Shown here piece after piece: positions 19,071 through 28,986 of a DNA stretch of 64,000 nt (its first letter is position 1; each line of letters opens with the position of its first letter). Under the pieces are notes generated by a model, which made no database searches, was not told where the DNA came from, and saw only the letters and a program-made list of their open reading frames with translations. The translations under genes and the position numbers were made by a program. Source of the DNA: Elioraea tepida (GTDB taxonomy: Bacteria; Pseudomonadota; Alphaproteobacteria; Acetobacterales; Acetobacteraceae); NCBI RefSeq assembly GCF_019203965.1, contig NZ_CP076448.1, forward strand, positions 1,317,001 to 1,381,000, read 5' to 3'.

Positions 19071-19796
19071 ATGATCGAGCTGCACTACTGGCCGACGCCG
19101 AACGGCCACAAGATCACCATGTTCCTCGAGGAGACGGGCCTTGCCTACGAGATCGTTCCGGTGAACATCGGCAAGGGCGAGCAGTTCCGGCCCGAGTTCC
19201 TCGCGATCGCGCCGAACAACCGCATGCCCGCGATCATCGATCGCGCCCCGGCCGATGGCGGCGCGCCGATCAGCGTGTTCGAGAGCGGCGCGATCCTGCT
19301 CTATCTCGCCGAGAAGACCGGGCGGTTCATCCCGCCCGACTTGCGCGGCCGCGTCGCCACGCTCGAGTGGCTGTTCTGGCAGATGGGCGGGCTTGGGCCG
19401 ATGCTCGGCCAGAACACTCACTTCCGCGCCTATGCGCCGGAGACGATCCCGTACGCGATCGATCGCTATGGGCGCGAGGCGAACCGCCTATTCGGCGTGA
19501 TGGAGCGCCGGCTTGAGGGGCGCGACTTCCTCGCCGGCGAGTACACGATCGCCGACATGGCCTGCTACCCCTGGGCCGTCACCTGGGAGCGGCAGGGAAT
19601 CGACGTCGCCGAGTTTCCCCGTGTGAAGGCCTGGCTCGACCGAATCGGCGCGCGGCCCGCCACACAGCGGGCCTATGCGCTCGGGCCGAAATATCGCCCC
19701 GACGGCCCGCCGCAGATGACGGAGGAGCAGCGTCGCGTTCTGTTCGGGCAGACGGCGGCCTCGGTCGCCTCTGGCGCGCACATCCCAAAGGGCTGA
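19071..19796 (+). CDS. Glutathione S-transferase, YfcG/Nu-class-like
   Basis: 241 residues. The N-terminus MIELHYWPTPNGHKITMFLE and the phrase PNNRMPAIIDRAPADGGAP followed by FESGAILLYLAEKTG closely match the E. coli YfcG/Ure2p-like group, which has disulfide reductase activity with glutathione. The Thr/Asn of PTPNGHK replace the Ser/Tyr/Cys of other classes. Start ATG has AAGGAG upstream. It is divergent from the E1 alpha operon across a 162-base gap. Confidence 0.88.
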   Translation: MIELHYWPTPNGHKITMFLEETGLAYEIVPVNIGKGEQFRPEFLAIAPNNRMPAIIDRAPADGGAPISVFESGAILLYLAEKTGRFIPPDLRGRVATLEWLFWQMGGLGPMLGQNTHFRAYAPETIPYAIDRYGREANRLFGVMERRLEGRDFLAGEYTIADMACYPWAVTWERQGIDVAEFPRVKAWLDRIGARPATQRAYALGPKYRPDGPPQMTEEQRRVLFGQTAASVASGAHIPKG

Positions 19797-19907
19797 GCCC
19801 GCCCGCGCGTCGCTCGCTCCGCCTCCCCCTTCGCCGTCGTGCTCCTGACCCCGGCCGAACGACGCCGGGTCGTCACCCCTGCGCTGAGACGTTCGGCTCC
19901 GCGCGCC

Positions 19908-20720
19908 TCAGTGTCTCCAGTCGGGCGCGAAGGCCGGGTTGACGAAGCGCCGGTCCTTCGGCAGCGCCGCGATCGCCGCGCGATCCGCCTCGTCGAGCCG
20001 GAGCGAGAGCGCGGCGAGATTGGCGCGCATGTTCTCGACCCGGGCCGATTTCGGGATCGCGGCGACCATGTCCTGCTCGAGAAGCCACGCGAGCGCGACC
20101 TGGGCGCCGCTCGCCCCGTGCTTGGCGCCGATCGCCGCGAGCACCGGGTGATCGACGAGCCCGCCCTTGCCGAGCGGAGAATGGGCCGTCAGCACCACGC
20201 CATGGGCGCGGCAGAGGGCGAGCAGCGGGTCCTGCCCCAGCATCACGTGATACTCGACCTGGTTGGCGGCGATCGGCGCGCCGGTCGCAAGCGCCTCGGC
20301 GAGCAGGCGCGGGGTGAAGTTCGCAACCCCGATGGCCCGGTAGAGGCCGCGCTCCTTCAGCACCTCCATCATCGCAAGCGTGCGCTTGAGCGGTACGGCC
20401 GGATTGGGCCAGTGGATCAGGAACAGATCGACATAGTCGAGCCCGAGACGCTTGAGGGAAGCCTCGAGCGCACGGTCGGGCGCCGCAAGGTTCTCCCACC
20501 AGACCTTGGTGGTGACGAAGAGGTGCTCACGCGGCACGGCCGAGTCGCGCAGGCCCTCTCCCACCGCCTCCTCGTTGCCGTACATCTCGGCCGTGTCGAT
20601 GTGGCGATAGCCGAGGCCAATCGCCTCCGCGACGGCGCGGGCACAGTCCGCGCCTGAAAGCGCCCAGGTGCCGAGGCTGAGTTTGGGCATCGCAAGATGC
20701 GGTGTCTCGATGCGCGGCAT
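19908..20720 (-). CDS. Aldo/keto reductase (2,5-diketogluconate-reductase type)
   Basis: 270 residues from ATG 20720 with GGGGGAG upstream; the longer frame is not supported. The catalytic tetrad is visible: Asp and Tyr in DTAEMYGNEEAVGEGL, Lys in VTTKVWW and His in FLIHWPNP. IPKSARVENMRAN near the end is the NADPH-binding signature. It reduces a small aldehyde or ketone with NADPH in the cytoplasm. It lies on its own between the GST and the Tct operon. Confidence 0.9.
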   Translation of the reverse strand: MPRIETPHLAMPKLSLGTWALSGADCARAVAEAIGLGYRHIDTAEMYGNEEAVGEGLRDSAVPREHLFVTTKVWWENLAAPDRALEASLKRLGLDYVDLFLIHWPNPAVPLKRTLAMMEVLKERGLYRAIGVANFTPRLLAEALATGAPIAANQVEYHVMLGQDPLLALCRAHGVVLTAHSPLGKGGLVDHPVLAAIGAKHGASGAQVALAWLLEQDMVAAIPKSARVENMRANLAALSLRLDEADRAAIAALPKDRRFVNPAFAPDWRH

Positions 20721-20852
20721 CTCCCCCTCCCTTGACACGGCAAGCCTTGCGGCGTCGGCCCGCACGGTCAAGCCGCGCCGGCCCCCTTTCCCTGAGCCCG
20801 GCACTGTTCTAGGCTTCCCGCAAAGAGGAATCGGACCGGGAAGGGGAACGTC

Positions 20853-21827
20853 ATGACCACGACACGACGCCGCCTGCTCGCCGCCGCCGCGCTCGCTCCG
20901 GCCGCGACGCTTGCCGCGCCGGGGGCGCGCGCGCAGCAGCGCTTCGAGAGCATCTTCATGTTCATCCCCGCCAGCCCCGGCGGCGGCTGGGACAGCACCG
21001 GCCGGGCGATCGAGCAGGCCGCACGCGCCGCCGGCCTGGTCGGGTCGTTCCAGTTCGAGAATGTCGGCGGCGCGGGCGGGATGGTCGGCCTGCCGCGTTT
21101 CGTCAACCAGAGGCGGAACCAGGCCAACGCGCTGATGGTCGGCGGCAGCGTGATGGTGGGCGCGGGCATCACCAACAAGTCACCGGTGACGATCGAGCAC
21201 GTCCAGCCCGTGGCGCGGCTGACGGAGGAGGCGGGCGTTATCGTCGTGCCGGCAAGCTCAGAGGTGCGCGACTGGGCCGCGCTTGCGGCGAAGCTCCAGG
21301 CGAACCCGGGTTCGGTTCCGGTCGGCGGCGGTTCCGCCGGCGGCACCGACCATATCGCTCTCGCGCTCATCCTGAAGGCGCTCGGGCGCAACCCGCGCGA
21401 GGCATCCTACGTCGCCTTCGCCGGCGGGGGGCCTGCCAATGCCGCGATCCTCGGCGGCCAGGTGGCGGCAGGAATCTCCGGCTACTCCGAGTTCGCCGAG
21501 CAGATCAAGGCCGGCCGGATTCGCGCGCTCGCCACCACCGGGGAGAGGCGCGTTCCCGGCACGGACATCCCGACGCTGAAGGAGCTCGGCCTCGATGTCG
21601 TCGCGACGAACTGGCGTGGCGTGTTCTGCCCGCCCGGTCTCTCCGCGCCCCAGCGGCAGGCACTGATCGACCTGATGACGGCGATCCACGCGACCCCGCA
21701 GTGGAAAGAGATCCTTGCCGCGCGCGCCTGGACGGATGCGTTCCTCGCGGGCGATGCCTTCGCCGCCTTTCTCAAGCAGAACATCGCCGCGACCGAGGCC
21801 GTGCTGAAAGATCTCGGGCTTGCCTGA
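20853..21827 (+). CDS. tctC: Tripartite tricarboxylate transporter substrate-binding protein (TctC family)
   Basis: 324 residues with a signal peptide containing RRR (TTTRRRLLAAAALAPAATL, cleavage after ARA). The mature part shows the family pattern: FIPASPGGGWDSTGRAIEQA, FENVGGAGGMVGLPRFVNQ and GVFCPPGLSAPQRQALIDL. It binds a carboxylate in the periplasm. It overlaps tctB and is the first gene of a complete tctCBA operon. Confidence 0.9.
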   Translation: MTTTRRRLLAAAALAPAATLAAPGARAQQRFESIFMFIPASPGGGWDSTGRAIEQAARAAGLVGSFQFENVGGAGGMVGLPRFVNQRRNQANALMVGGSVMVGAGITNKSPVTIEHVQPVARLTEEAGVIVVPASSEVRDWAALAAKLQANPGSVPVGGGSAGGTDHIALALILKALGRNPREASYVAFAGGGPANAAILGGQVAAGISGYSEFAEQIKAGRIRALATTGERRVPGTDIPTLKELGLDVVATNWRGVFCPPGLSAPQRQALIDLMTAIHATPQWKEILAARAWTDAFLAGDAFAAFLKQNIAATEAVLKDLGLA

Positions 21828-22290
21828 ACGCCGCCCCGTCGCGGGCGAGGTGGGCGTCTCGATCGCGCTGATCCTGCTCGCGCTTGTGTCGCTGTGGGAG
21901 AGCGCGTCGATCCCGGTCTCTCCGATCTATGCCCGCGTCGGCCCGACCGTTTTCCCGTGGATCGCCTCCTCGGGCCTGCTTCTGATTGGCGTCCTCCTGC
22001 TCGCGCAGGCGCTGCGGGGCGGCTTCGGTGTCGAGCCGGCCCTTGCGGTGGACTGGCGCGCCACGGCTTGGGTCGCCGCCGGGCTTGCCGCCAACGCGGC
22101 TTTGATCGGGAGCCTCGGCTTCGTGTTCGCGGCCATCGCCTTATTCGTGTGCGTCGCGCGCGGCTTCGGCTCGGCCGCGCCGCTGCGCGATGCGGCGATC
22201 GGCGCGGCACTCGCTCTCGCCTCCTATCTCGGCTTCGAGAAGCTGCTCGGCGTCAACATCGGCGCCGGTGTGCTCGAGGGCCTTCTCTAG
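21820..22290 (+). CDS. tctB: Tripartite tricarboxylate transporter small membrane protein (TctB family)
   Basis: 156 residues starting at TTG inside the last codons of tctC (8-base overlap). Four hydrophobic helices are visible, with the conserved [20 protein letters not shown] segment between helices 1 and 2. It is the small integral-membrane partner of TctA. Confidence 0.85.
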   Translation: MPERRPVAGEVGVSIALILLALVSLWESASIPVSPIYARVGPTVFPWIASSGLLLIGVLLLAQALRGGFGVEPALAVDWRATAWVAAGLAANAALIGSLGFVFAAIALFVCVARGFGSAAPLRDAAIGAALALASYLGFEKLLGVNIGAGVLEGLL

Positions 22291-22294
22291 AGCG

Positions 22295-23794
22295 ATGGAT
22301 ACGCTCGCCGCGCTCGCCGGGGGGTTTGCGACGGCGCTGACGCCAACCAATCTGCTGTTCGCCTTCGCAGGCTGCTTCCACGGCACGGCTGTGGGCGTGC
22401 TGCCCGGGATCGGCCCGGCACTCACCGTCGCCCTCTTGTTGCCGATCACCTTCCAGGTGCCGGCGACCTCGGCCTTCATCCTGTTCGCCGGCGTCTACTA
22501 CGGCGCGATGTATGGCGGGTCGACCACCTCGATCCTTCTCAACACGCCCGGGGAGAGCGCGACCATCATCACCGCCCTCGAGGGGCACCGCATGGCGCGG
22601 GCCGGGCGCGCGGGCCCCGCACTTGCAACGGCCGCGATCGGCAGTTTCGTTGCCGGCACGATCGCCACGGCCGCCTTGACCTTCTTCGCGCCGGTCGTGG
22701 TCGAGCTCGCGCTGAAGCTAGGGCCCGCCGAGTATTTCAGCCTGATGGTGATCGCCTTCGTCGCCGTCTCCTCGGTGCTCGGGCGCTCGGTCCTGCGCGG
22801 GCTTGCGTCGCTCTTCCTCGGCCTGATCCTTGGCGTCGTCGGCGTCGATCTGCAGACGGGCCAGCCGCGCTTCACCTTCGGGATGCTCGAGCTGCTCGAC
22901 GGGATCGAGGTGACGATCGTCGCCGTCGGCCTGTTCGCGGTTGCCGAGACGCTCCATCTCGCCACGCGGCGGCGGCACGGCGAGGACGAGATCCTGCCGC
23001 TGCAGGGCAGCCTCTGGCTCTCGCGGGAAGACTGGGCGCGGTCGTGGAAGCCGTGGCTTCGAGGCGCCCTGATCGGCTTCCCCTTCGGCGCGATCCCGGC
23101 CGGCGGGTCGGAACTGCCGACCTTCCTCAGCTACTACATGGAGCGAAAGCTCGCGCGGAAGCCGGAGGAGTTCGGCCGCGGCGCGATCGAGGGCGTGGCG
23201 GGGCCTGAGGCGGCGAACAACGCCGCCGCCGCCGGCGTGCTGATGCCGATGCTCACGCTCGGCCTGCCGACCTCCGTCACCGCGGCGATCATGCTGTCGG
23301 CGTTCCAGAGCTACGGCATCCAGCCCGGCCCGATGCTGTTTCAGACCCAAGGCGAGCTCGTGTGGGGCCTGATCGCGAGCCTCTATGTCGGCAACGCGAT
23401 ACTGCTCGTTCTGAACCTGCCGCTCGTCGGGCTCTGGGTGAGGATCCTGAAGATCCCCGCACCGCATCTCTACGCCGGCATCCTGGTGTTCGCCACGATC
23501 GGCGCCTACGGCGTCTCGAACTCGGTGGCCGATCTGCTCGTGATGTACGCCGTCGGCATCGTCGGGCTGTTCATGAAGCGCTACGACTTCCCCGTGGCGC
23601 CGACGGTGATCGGCATGATCCTCGGCCCGCTCGCCGAGCAGGCCTTCCGCCAGGCGCTGACGATTAGCCAGGGCGACGTCACCACCTTCGTCACCCGCCC
23701 GATCAGCGCCACCTTCCTCGCGATCGCACTCCTGCTCGGGGTCGGGCCTTGGCTTTGGCGCGCGCTCAAGGCTTCGCGCGCCGCGCGCGCCTGA
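22295..23794 (+). CDS. tctA: Tripartite tricarboxylate transporter large permease (TctA family)
   Basis: 499 residues from ATG four bases after the tctB stop; the longer frame overlaps tctB and is rejected. Family signatures are [20 protein letters not shown] near the N-terminus, [20 protein letters not shown], and the second half [15 protein letters not shown] with MLTLGLPTS. About 11-12 membrane helices. It is the main translocation subunit. Confidence 0.93.
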   Translation: MDTLAALAGGFATALTPTNLLFAFAGCFHGTAVGVLPGIGPALTVALLLPITFQVPATSAFILFAGVYYGAMYGGSTTSILLNTPGESATIITALEGHRMARAGRAGPALATAAIGSFVAGTIATAALTFFAPVVVELALKLGPAEYFSLMVIAFVAVSSVLGRSVLRGLASLFLGLILGVVGVDLQTGQPRFTFGMLELLDGIEVTIVAVGLFAVAETLHLATRRRHGEDEILPLQGSLWLSREDWARSWKPWLRGALIGFPFGAIPAGGSELPTFLSYYMERKLARKPEEFGRGAIEGVAGPEAANNAAAAGVLMPMLTLGLPTSVTAAIMLSAFQSYGIQPGPMLFQTQGELVWGLIASLYVGNAILLVLNLPLVGLWVRILKIPAPHLYAGILVFATIGAYGVSNSVADLLVMYAVGIVGLFMKRYDFPVAPTVIGMILGPLAEQAFRQALTISQGDVTTFVTRPISATFLAIALLLGVGPWLWRALKASRAARA

Positions 23795-23826
23795 GAGGCG
23801 CCATCATCCGCCGCTAGACCACGCGC

Positions 23827-25512
23827 ATGCTCGTCCTCCGACGCGCTGTCTGGCTCGCGCTCACGCTCGTCTTCGCGGCCCTGCCGCTCGTTCTCCTCGC
23901 GGCGGCTCTCGGCGAGGGCGGGTGGACGCCGTGGGAAGCCATCGCCTTCGCGGCGCTCGCCGTCACGGCGCCGTGGGTCGGCACGATGGCGGCCTCGTCT
24001 GTGATCGGTGCGGTGCTGCTGCTCACCGCGCGCGACCCGCTCGCCGCCACTTGGCCCGGGGTCGCGCGCGGCGAGGGCCTGCCCAGGCTCAGGACCGCGC
24101 TTCTGCTCTGCCTCAGGAACGAGGACACGGCCGCAGCGCTCGGGCGGATCGCGCCTCTGCTCGACGGGCTCGCCGCCGCCGGGGCGGCGGATCGTTTCGC
24201 CCTGTTCGTTCTTTCCGACACGCCAGCGGGCGCGCATGCCGACGCGGAGGCGTGCGCCGTCGAGGCGTTCTGCGCCGCGCGTCCCGAGGCCCCCGCGATC
24301 CACTACCGAAGACGCGAGGTCAACACAGGGTTCAAGGCCGGCAATGTCATGGAATGGGTGAGGCATCGCTCGGCCGGGTTCGAGACGATGATCACGCTGG
24401 ATGCCGACAGCGTGATGACGGCGGGGACGGTGCTCGAGCTTGCCCGCCTGATGGAGGCGAACCCGCACGCGGCGCTGATCCAGACACTGATCGTCGCCCG
24501 CCCGGCGCTCGTTCCGTTCCCGCGCCTGTTCCAGTTCGGCATGCGCCACGGCATGCGCGCCTATGCCGCCGGGATCGCCTGGTGGCAGGGGCCTGACGGG
24601 CCCTACTGGGGCCACAACGCGATCATCCGCGTCGCCCCCTTCGCGGCGCATGGAGACCTTCCCGCCCTGCCCAACGGAGAGGCGATCCTGAGCCATGACC
24701 AGGTGGAGGCGGCGCTGCTGCGCTCTGCCGGGCACGAGGTCCGGCTCGACCCACGCGAGACCGGCAGCTATGAGGCGAACCCGCCGTCGCTCCTGCCGTT
24801 CCTCGTGCGGGACATCCGCTGGATGGCGGGCAACCTGCAGTATCTCGCGCTCCTGCGCCTGCCCGGGTTCACCGTCGTCGGTCGGCTCAACCTTGTCTTC
24901 GCCATCCTGCTGTTCGCTGCCGCGCCGCTTGCGGTGGTCGCGTCGGTGGCGCTGATGCTGAACGCTCTCTCGTCCGATCCGGCGTCCGCGGTCGATCGCC
25001 CGCTCGGGCTCGCCGCAACGCTCGCCTATCTCGGAGGCTACTTCTCGCACAAGCTCTGCGGCGCGCTTCAGGCGGCGGTCGATCGGCGCGCGCGTACGTC
25101 ATACGGCGGCGGGTGGAGGCTCGCGCTCGGTGCCGCGCTCGAGTTCTGCCACGGCCTCGTGCTCGAGGTGATCCGAGCGGTGAACCAGACGGGCGGGATG
25201 TTGGCGCTCGCGCTCGGGCGGAGGATCGGCTGGGCGCCTCAGCTGCGCGAGGAGCGCGGCGTGTCCTGGGCAGAGGCGGCGCGCGGCCTCTGGTGGCACA
25301 GTCTCCTGGGCGTTGCAGGGCTTGCGGGGTTCGCCGCCGCCGGGCCGGTGGCGTTCCTCTGGGCCCTGCCGTTCCTCGGCGGACTTGTGCTCGCCATCCC
25401 GTTCTGCGTGGTGACGTCCGACCCCGCCCTCGGCCGGCGCCTCGTTCGGGCTGGGATCGCCGCGATCCCGGAGGAGAACGATCCGCGCTCGCCCTTCCCG
25501 CCGCTTGGGTGA
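23827..25512 (+). CDS. opgH: OpgH/MdoH-like glucosyltransferase (osmoregulated periplasmic glucan synthesis)
   Basis: 561 residues, a membrane-bound GT2 enzyme. N-terminal helices are followed by the catalytic domain with LLLCLRNED, the nucleotide-sugar LDADSVMT motif, SHDQVEAALL and the processive-synthase signature DIRWMAGNLQY (R/Q-x-x-RW type). Five or so further helices form the C-terminal half. It polymerises glucose from UDP-glucose and exports the backbone. It is clearly shorter than the E. coli protein (about 850), mainly through shorter N- and C-terminal tails. The usual periplasmic partner OpgG is not in the window. Confidence 0.85.
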   Translation: MLVLRRAVWLALTLVFAALPLVLLAAALGEGGWTPWEAIAFAALAVTAPWVGTMAASSVIGAVLLLTARDPLAATWPGVARGEGLPRLRTALLLCLRNEDTAAALGRIAPLLDGLAAAGAADRFALFVLSDTPAGAHADAEACAVEAFCAARPEAPAIHYRRREVNTGFKAGNVMEWVRHRSAGFETMITLDADSVMTAGTVLELARLMEANPHAALIQTLIVARPALVPFPRLFQFGMRHGMRAYAAGIAWWQGPDGPYWGHNAIIRVAPFAAHGDLPALPNGEAILSHDQVEAALLRSAGHEVRLDPRETGSYEANPPSLLPFLVRDIRWMAGNLQYLALLRLPGFTVVGRLNLVFAILLFAAAPLAVVASVALMLNALSSDPASAVDRPLGLAATLAYLGGYFSHKLCGALQAAVDRRARTSYGGGWRLALGAALEFCHGLVLEVIRAVNQTGGMLALALGRRIGWAPQLREERGVSWAEAARGLWWHSLLGVAGLAGFAAAGPVAFLWALPFLGGLVLAIPFCVVTSDPALGRRLVRAGIAAIPEENDPRSPFPPLG

Positions 25513-25713
25513 CCCTCGTCGCGGCGCTCTATGGGAATGTGCAGACGCGGGCAAGATGCGCGCGCTGCCGCGCTCACCCAGGTGGGCGGCGCGCTCACCA
25601 GCACGAACGTTCGCGGCCAAGCAAAGCGACATTGCGCCGTGGCGGGATCGCACTTGGGGGGCAGAACCTGGAAGGCGGTGTCTTGTTGGCGCGTGCGGTC
25701 CCGGCAACGTGGA

Positions 25714-26808
25714 TCAGACATTGAAGCGGAACAGCATCACGTCGCCGTCGCGCACCACATAGTCCTTGCCCTCGATCCGCATCCTGCCCGCCTCCTTCGC
25801 CCCCTGCTCGCCGCCGAAGGCCACATAGTCCTCATACGAGATCGTTTCGGCTGCGATGAAGCCGCGCTCGAAATCGCCATGGATCACGCCTGCCGCCTGG
25901 GGCGCCTTCGTGCCCTGGACGATCGTCCAGGCGCGCGCCTCCTTCGGCCCTGCCGTGAAGAAGGTGATCAGGCCTAAGAGCGCGTAACCTGCGCGGATCA
26001 CCCGATCGAGGCCGCTGTCGGCGAGGCCGAGCCCCTCGAGGAAGGCGGGCTTGTCCGCCTCCGGCAGCTGGCTGATCTCTGCCTCGATCGCCGCCGAGAC
26101 AACGACCTGCCCCGCCCCCTTCGCCCGCGCCATCTCCGCGACCCGGGCGGAGTGCGCGTTGCCGGACGCGGCCGACGCCTCCTCCACGTTGCACACGTAG
26201 AGAACGGGCTTGGTGGTCATGAGGCCGAGCGTGCGCGCGACCGCCTCCTCCCCGGGGCCGATCGCCGCCCGTGCGGGCCTTCCCTCCTGCAGCGCTGCGA
26301 TCATCCGCTCGACGAGCGCGAGCAGGGCGGCACTCTCGCGGTCGCCGCCGCGCGCCCGTTTCGTGAGCGTGCCGAGGCGACGCTCGAGGCTCTCTAGGTC
26401 GGCGAGCATCAGTTCGGTCTCGACCGTCTCGGCATCGCGAACCGGGTCGACCGACCCTTCCACATGCGTCACGTCGGGATCGTCGAAGCAGCGCAGCACG
26501 TGGATGATCGCGTCCACCTCGCGGATATGGGCGAGGAACTGGTTGCCGAGCCCCTCGCCCTTGGAGGCACCGCGCACGAGCCCCGCGATGTCGACGAACT
26601 CGAGGCTGGTCGGCACGATCCGCGCGCTCCGGGCAAGCCGCGCGAGCGTCTCGAGCCGCCTGTCCGGAACCGCCACCCGGCCGAGATTCGGCTCGATCGT
26701 GCAGAATGGGTAGTTCGCCGCCTGCGCCGCGACCGTCGCCGTCAGCGCGTTGAAGAGGGTCGACTTGCCGACATTCGGCAGGCCGACGATGCCGCAGGTG
26801 AACCCCAT
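25714..26808 (-). CDS. ychF: Redox-regulated ATPase YchF (OLA1 family)
   Basis: 364 residues. The G1 loop is GLPNVGKSTLFNALT. The G4 motif is CNVEE rather than NKxD, which is the basis of this family's ATP preference. The C-terminal TGS domain includes LITFFTAGPKEARAWTI and the closing VRDGDVMLFRFNV. A translation-associated P-loop ATPase. It lies 109 bases downstream of pth on the same strand, a common bacterial pairing. Confidence 0.95.
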   Translation of the reverse strand: MGFTCGIVGLPNVGKSTLFNALTATVAAQAANYPFCTIEPNLGRVAVPDRRLETLARLARSARIVPTSLEFVDIAGLVRGASKGEGLGNQFLAHIREVDAIIHVLRCFDDPDVTHVEGSVDPVRDAETVETELMLADLESLERRLGTLTKRARGGDRESAALLALVERMIAALQEGRPARAAIGPGEEAVARTLGLMTTKPVLYVCNVEEASAASGNAHSARVAEMARAKGAGQVVVSAAIEAEISQLPEADKPAFLEGLGLADSGLDRVIRAGYALLGLITFFTAGPKEARAWTIVQGTKAPQAAGVIHGDFERGFIAAETISYEDYVAFGGEQGAKEAGRMRIEGKDYVVRDGDVMLFRFNV

Positions 26809-26917
26809 CGCCTCTCCTCGCTTCGGGCGGTCTCCCCAAGCCCGGACACCGCTCCACCTTCAGCTGCTCCGCGTCGTCGCGCCCAAGGCCGATGACCGGT
26901 TACGCGGACGATGCGCC

Positions 26918-27496
26918 CTAGGGCCCCGGCTGGGTCAGAGCCGCTACCCGGTTCATGAACGCCTCCGCCCGCCCTTCCGCGAGCAGCGGCGCGGCTTCGG
27001 CCACCGCCTCGAGCAGGCGCTCGAGCCAGGCGCTGTCCTCCTTCGCGAAGTCGCCAAGCACATGGCCGGTCACCCGCTCCTTCTGGCCCGGATGGCCGAT
27101 GCCGAGCCGCACCCGCCAGTAGTCCTGCGCGCCGAGAGCGCGGTCGATCGAGCGCAGACCGTTGTGGCCAGCCGCCCCGCCTCCTTTCTTGACGCGCACC
27201 TTGCCCGGCGGAAGGTCAAGCTCGTCATGGAACACGCAGATCGACTCCGGCGGGAGCCGGTGGAAATGCGCTGCCTGCTGCACCGAGGCGCCGCTGTCGT
27301 TCATCCAGGTCTCGGGCTTGAGGGCGAGGATCCTCTCCCCCGCGATCGTTCCGTCGGCGACCTGGCCGCGGAAGCGGGACCGCCACGGCGAGAAATGGTT
27401 CCGCGCGGCGATCGCGTCGAGCGCCATGAAGCCGATGTTGTGCCGCTGGCGCGCGTGCTGAGGCCCCGGATTGCCGAGGCCGACCCAGAGCTTCAT
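26918..27496 (-). CDS. pth: Peptidyl-tRNA hydrolase
   Basis: 192 residues. Family motifs are [20 protein letters not shown] (the catalytic His is in RHN), [10 protein letters not shown] and [27 protein letters not shown]. It recycles tRNAs from prematurely released peptidyl-tRNA. It follows rplY by 36 bases on the same strand. Confidence 0.95.
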   Translation of the reverse strand: MKLWVGLGNPGPQHARQRHNIGFMALDAIAARNHFSPWRSRFRGQVADGTIAGERILALKPETWMNDSGASVQQAAHFHRLPPESICVFHDELDLPPGKVRVKKGGGAAGHNGLRSIDRALGAQDYWRVRLGIGHPGQKERVTGHVLGDFAKEDSAWLERLLEAVAEAAPLLAEGRAEAFMNRVAALTQPGP

Positions 27497-27510
27497 CGCA
27501 CCCCCGCCCG

Positions 27511-27526
27511 CCCCGGAACCGGGGCG
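27511..27526 (-). other. Short GC hairpin between rplY and pth
   Basis: The bases gccccgg-aa-ccggggc form a perfect 7-bp stem with a 2-base centre in the 36-base gap between the two cotranscribed genes. No U-run follows, so it may modulate readthrough or mRNA stability rather than terminate. Confidence 0.4.
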
Positions 27527-27532
27527 TGGCCG

Positions 27533-28237
27533 CTACTTCTTCGCAGGCTTGGCGGCCGGCGCGGCCTTGGCCCCGCCGCCCGAAGCGGCCTTGCCGCCGG
27601 CGGCAGGTGCCGCACCCTTCGCCGGCGCCGCCGAGGACGCCGCCTCGGCCGACGCCGCCGTCTCGACCTGCTTGGTGGGTGGCGCGATCGTCGCGATGGT
27701 GAAATCGCGGTCGGCGATCACCGGCCTGATCCCGGGCGGAGCCTTCACCGCACTCCAGTGGATCGTATCCCCGATCGTGAGGCCGGTGAGGTCGATCTCG
27801 AACTTCTCGGGAACCGTCTCGGGCGTGCAATAGACCTCGACCTCGTGGCGCACGACGTTCAGCACCCCGCCCGCCTTCAGCCCGGGCGAGGCGGCCTCGT
27901 TGAGGAACACCACCTCGACGCCGACGCGGATCTCCTGCCCGGCGGCGAGGCGCTGGAAATCGACGTGCTGCGGCCGGTCCGTCACCGGGTGGAACTGGAC
28001 GTCGCGCAGGAGCGCACGCTCGGTCACTTCGCCCACCTTCACATCATAGAGGCGCGACCGCCAGCCAGGCCGGTGCAGCTCCTTAAGCACCACCCGCGGA
28101 TCGACCGAGAGGAGGCGCGGCGGCTGCTTCGCCCCGTAGATCACCCCGGGCACATGGCCCGCACGCCGTGTCGCCCGCGCCGCCCCCTTGCCGGCCCGCT
28201 CGCGCGCCACGGCCTCGATCGTCACGACCTCGACCAT
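27533..28237 (-). CDS. rplY: 50S ribosomal protein L25/general stress protein Ctc
   Basis: 234 residues of the long (CTC/TL5) L25 type. The N-terminal 5S rRNA-binding domain has RRAGHVPGVIYG and VQFHPVTDRPQHVDFQRL. The C-terminal TL5 domain contains RHEVEVYCTPETVPEKFEIDL-like sequence (conserved core EVEVYCTPETVP). A tail rich in Ala, Lys and Gly follows. It binds 5S rRNA in the large subunit. The rplY-pth-ychF order is common. Confidence 0.93.
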   Translation of the reverse strand: MVEVVTIEAVARERAGKGAARATRRAGHVPGVIYGAKQPPRLLSVDPRVVLKELHRPGWRSRLYDVKVGEVTERALLRDVQFHPVTDRPQHVDFQRLAAGQEIRVGVEVVFLNEAASPGLKAGGVLNVVRHEVEVYCTPETVPEKFEIDLTGLTIGDTIHWSAVKAPPGIRPVIADRDFTIATIAPPTKQVETAASAEAASSAAPAKGAAPAAGGKAASGGGAKAAPAAKPAKK

Positions 28238-28261
28238 CGTCGGCTCCTTCGCGAAAGAGAA

Positions 28262-28287
28262 GCGCCGGCCTCCAGGGGTGCCGGCGC
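28262..28287 (-). terminator. Hairpin between the histidine phosphatase and rplY
   Basis: gcgccggc and gccggcgc (8 bp each) flank a 10-base loop in the 87-base gap. On the minus strand it lies after the phosphatase gene and in front of rplY. It could be a weak terminator or a structured leader; a U-run is absent. Confidence 0.35.
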
Positions 28288-28324
28288 GAGCAGGCCTTTA
28301 GGGGAAACCGCCGAGAAAGGCAAG

Positions 28325-28888
28325 TCAGGCCGGAGGATGGACCTCGAGCGTCCAGGCCCCGGCCCGATCGGCGGGCGGGCGGACGAACAGAGGGGTGGCG
28401 TTCGGCGTCCGCACATTCACCTCGAGCCCGAGGGCAGAGCGTATGGCACGCCAGAACGCCCCGTGGCCGACGAGAAGCACCACGGGCGGCTCGCCGAGCG
28501 CTCGGTTGACCGCGGCGACGGCGCGGGTGCGGAGATCGGCGAAGCGCTCCCCGCCGGGCGGGGTGTAGCGTTCCGCGACCCACTCGGCGAACCACGCGCC
28601 CATCGGCTGGCCTTCGTGCGTGCCGAAGGCGCTCTCGCGGAGGTCCTCGTCCTCGGCGAGCGGCAGGCCGAGCTCGGCGGCGACGATCTCGGCGGTGCGC
28701 CGCGCCCGCGCAAGCGGGGAGTGGATGATCGTGGTGATGCCCCGACCCTTCAGCAGCTTCGCCGCAGCCTCAGCCTGAGCGATGCCGCGTTCGTTCAGGG
28801 GAATGTCGGTGCTGCCCTGGCTGAGCGACCGCGCGTTCCACTCCGTCTCGCCATGGCGCAGGAACCAGAAGGCGACGGGGGTGATCAC
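28325..28888 (-). CDS. Histidine phosphatase family protein (phosphoglycerate-mutase-like)
   Basis: 187 residues from GTG. The catalytic RHG motif is FLRHGETEWNARSLSQGSTD. The second half of the active site is visible in LLRESAFGTHEGQPMGAW-type sequence (the Glu of DLRESAFGTHEG) and the later His in LVGHGAFWRAI. Acts on a phosphomonoester such as a sugar or nucleotide phosphate; the substrate is not evident. Confidence 0.88.
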   Translation of the reverse strand: MITPVAFWFLRHGETEWNARSLSQGSTDIPLNERGIAQAEAAAKLLKGRGITTIIHSPLARARRTAEIVAAELGLPLAEDEDLRESAFGTHEGQPMGAWFAEWVAERYTPPGGERFADLRTRAVAAVNRALGEPPVVLLVGHGAFWRAIRSALGLEVNVRTPNATPLFVRPPADRAGAWTLEVHPPA

Positions 28889-28986
28889 CAGCAGCCGAAG
28901 CCGTCCGCGCGGCGGGCCGCGTCGGCCAGAGGGGCGGTGCCGCCCCCCTCGCCCCCCGTGCCGGCGCCTCCGGCCGCAGCGGCCAT

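Noticed and set aside
17901-19421. 506-codon reading of E1 alpha with a long N-terminal extension
   Set aside because: The extension is antisense to the divergent GST gene and crosses the intergenic region; family length matches the start at 18908.
25513-25713. Short gene between opgH and ychF
   Set aside because: Several small frames cover this 201-base gap but none has a ribosome site or protein-like composition.
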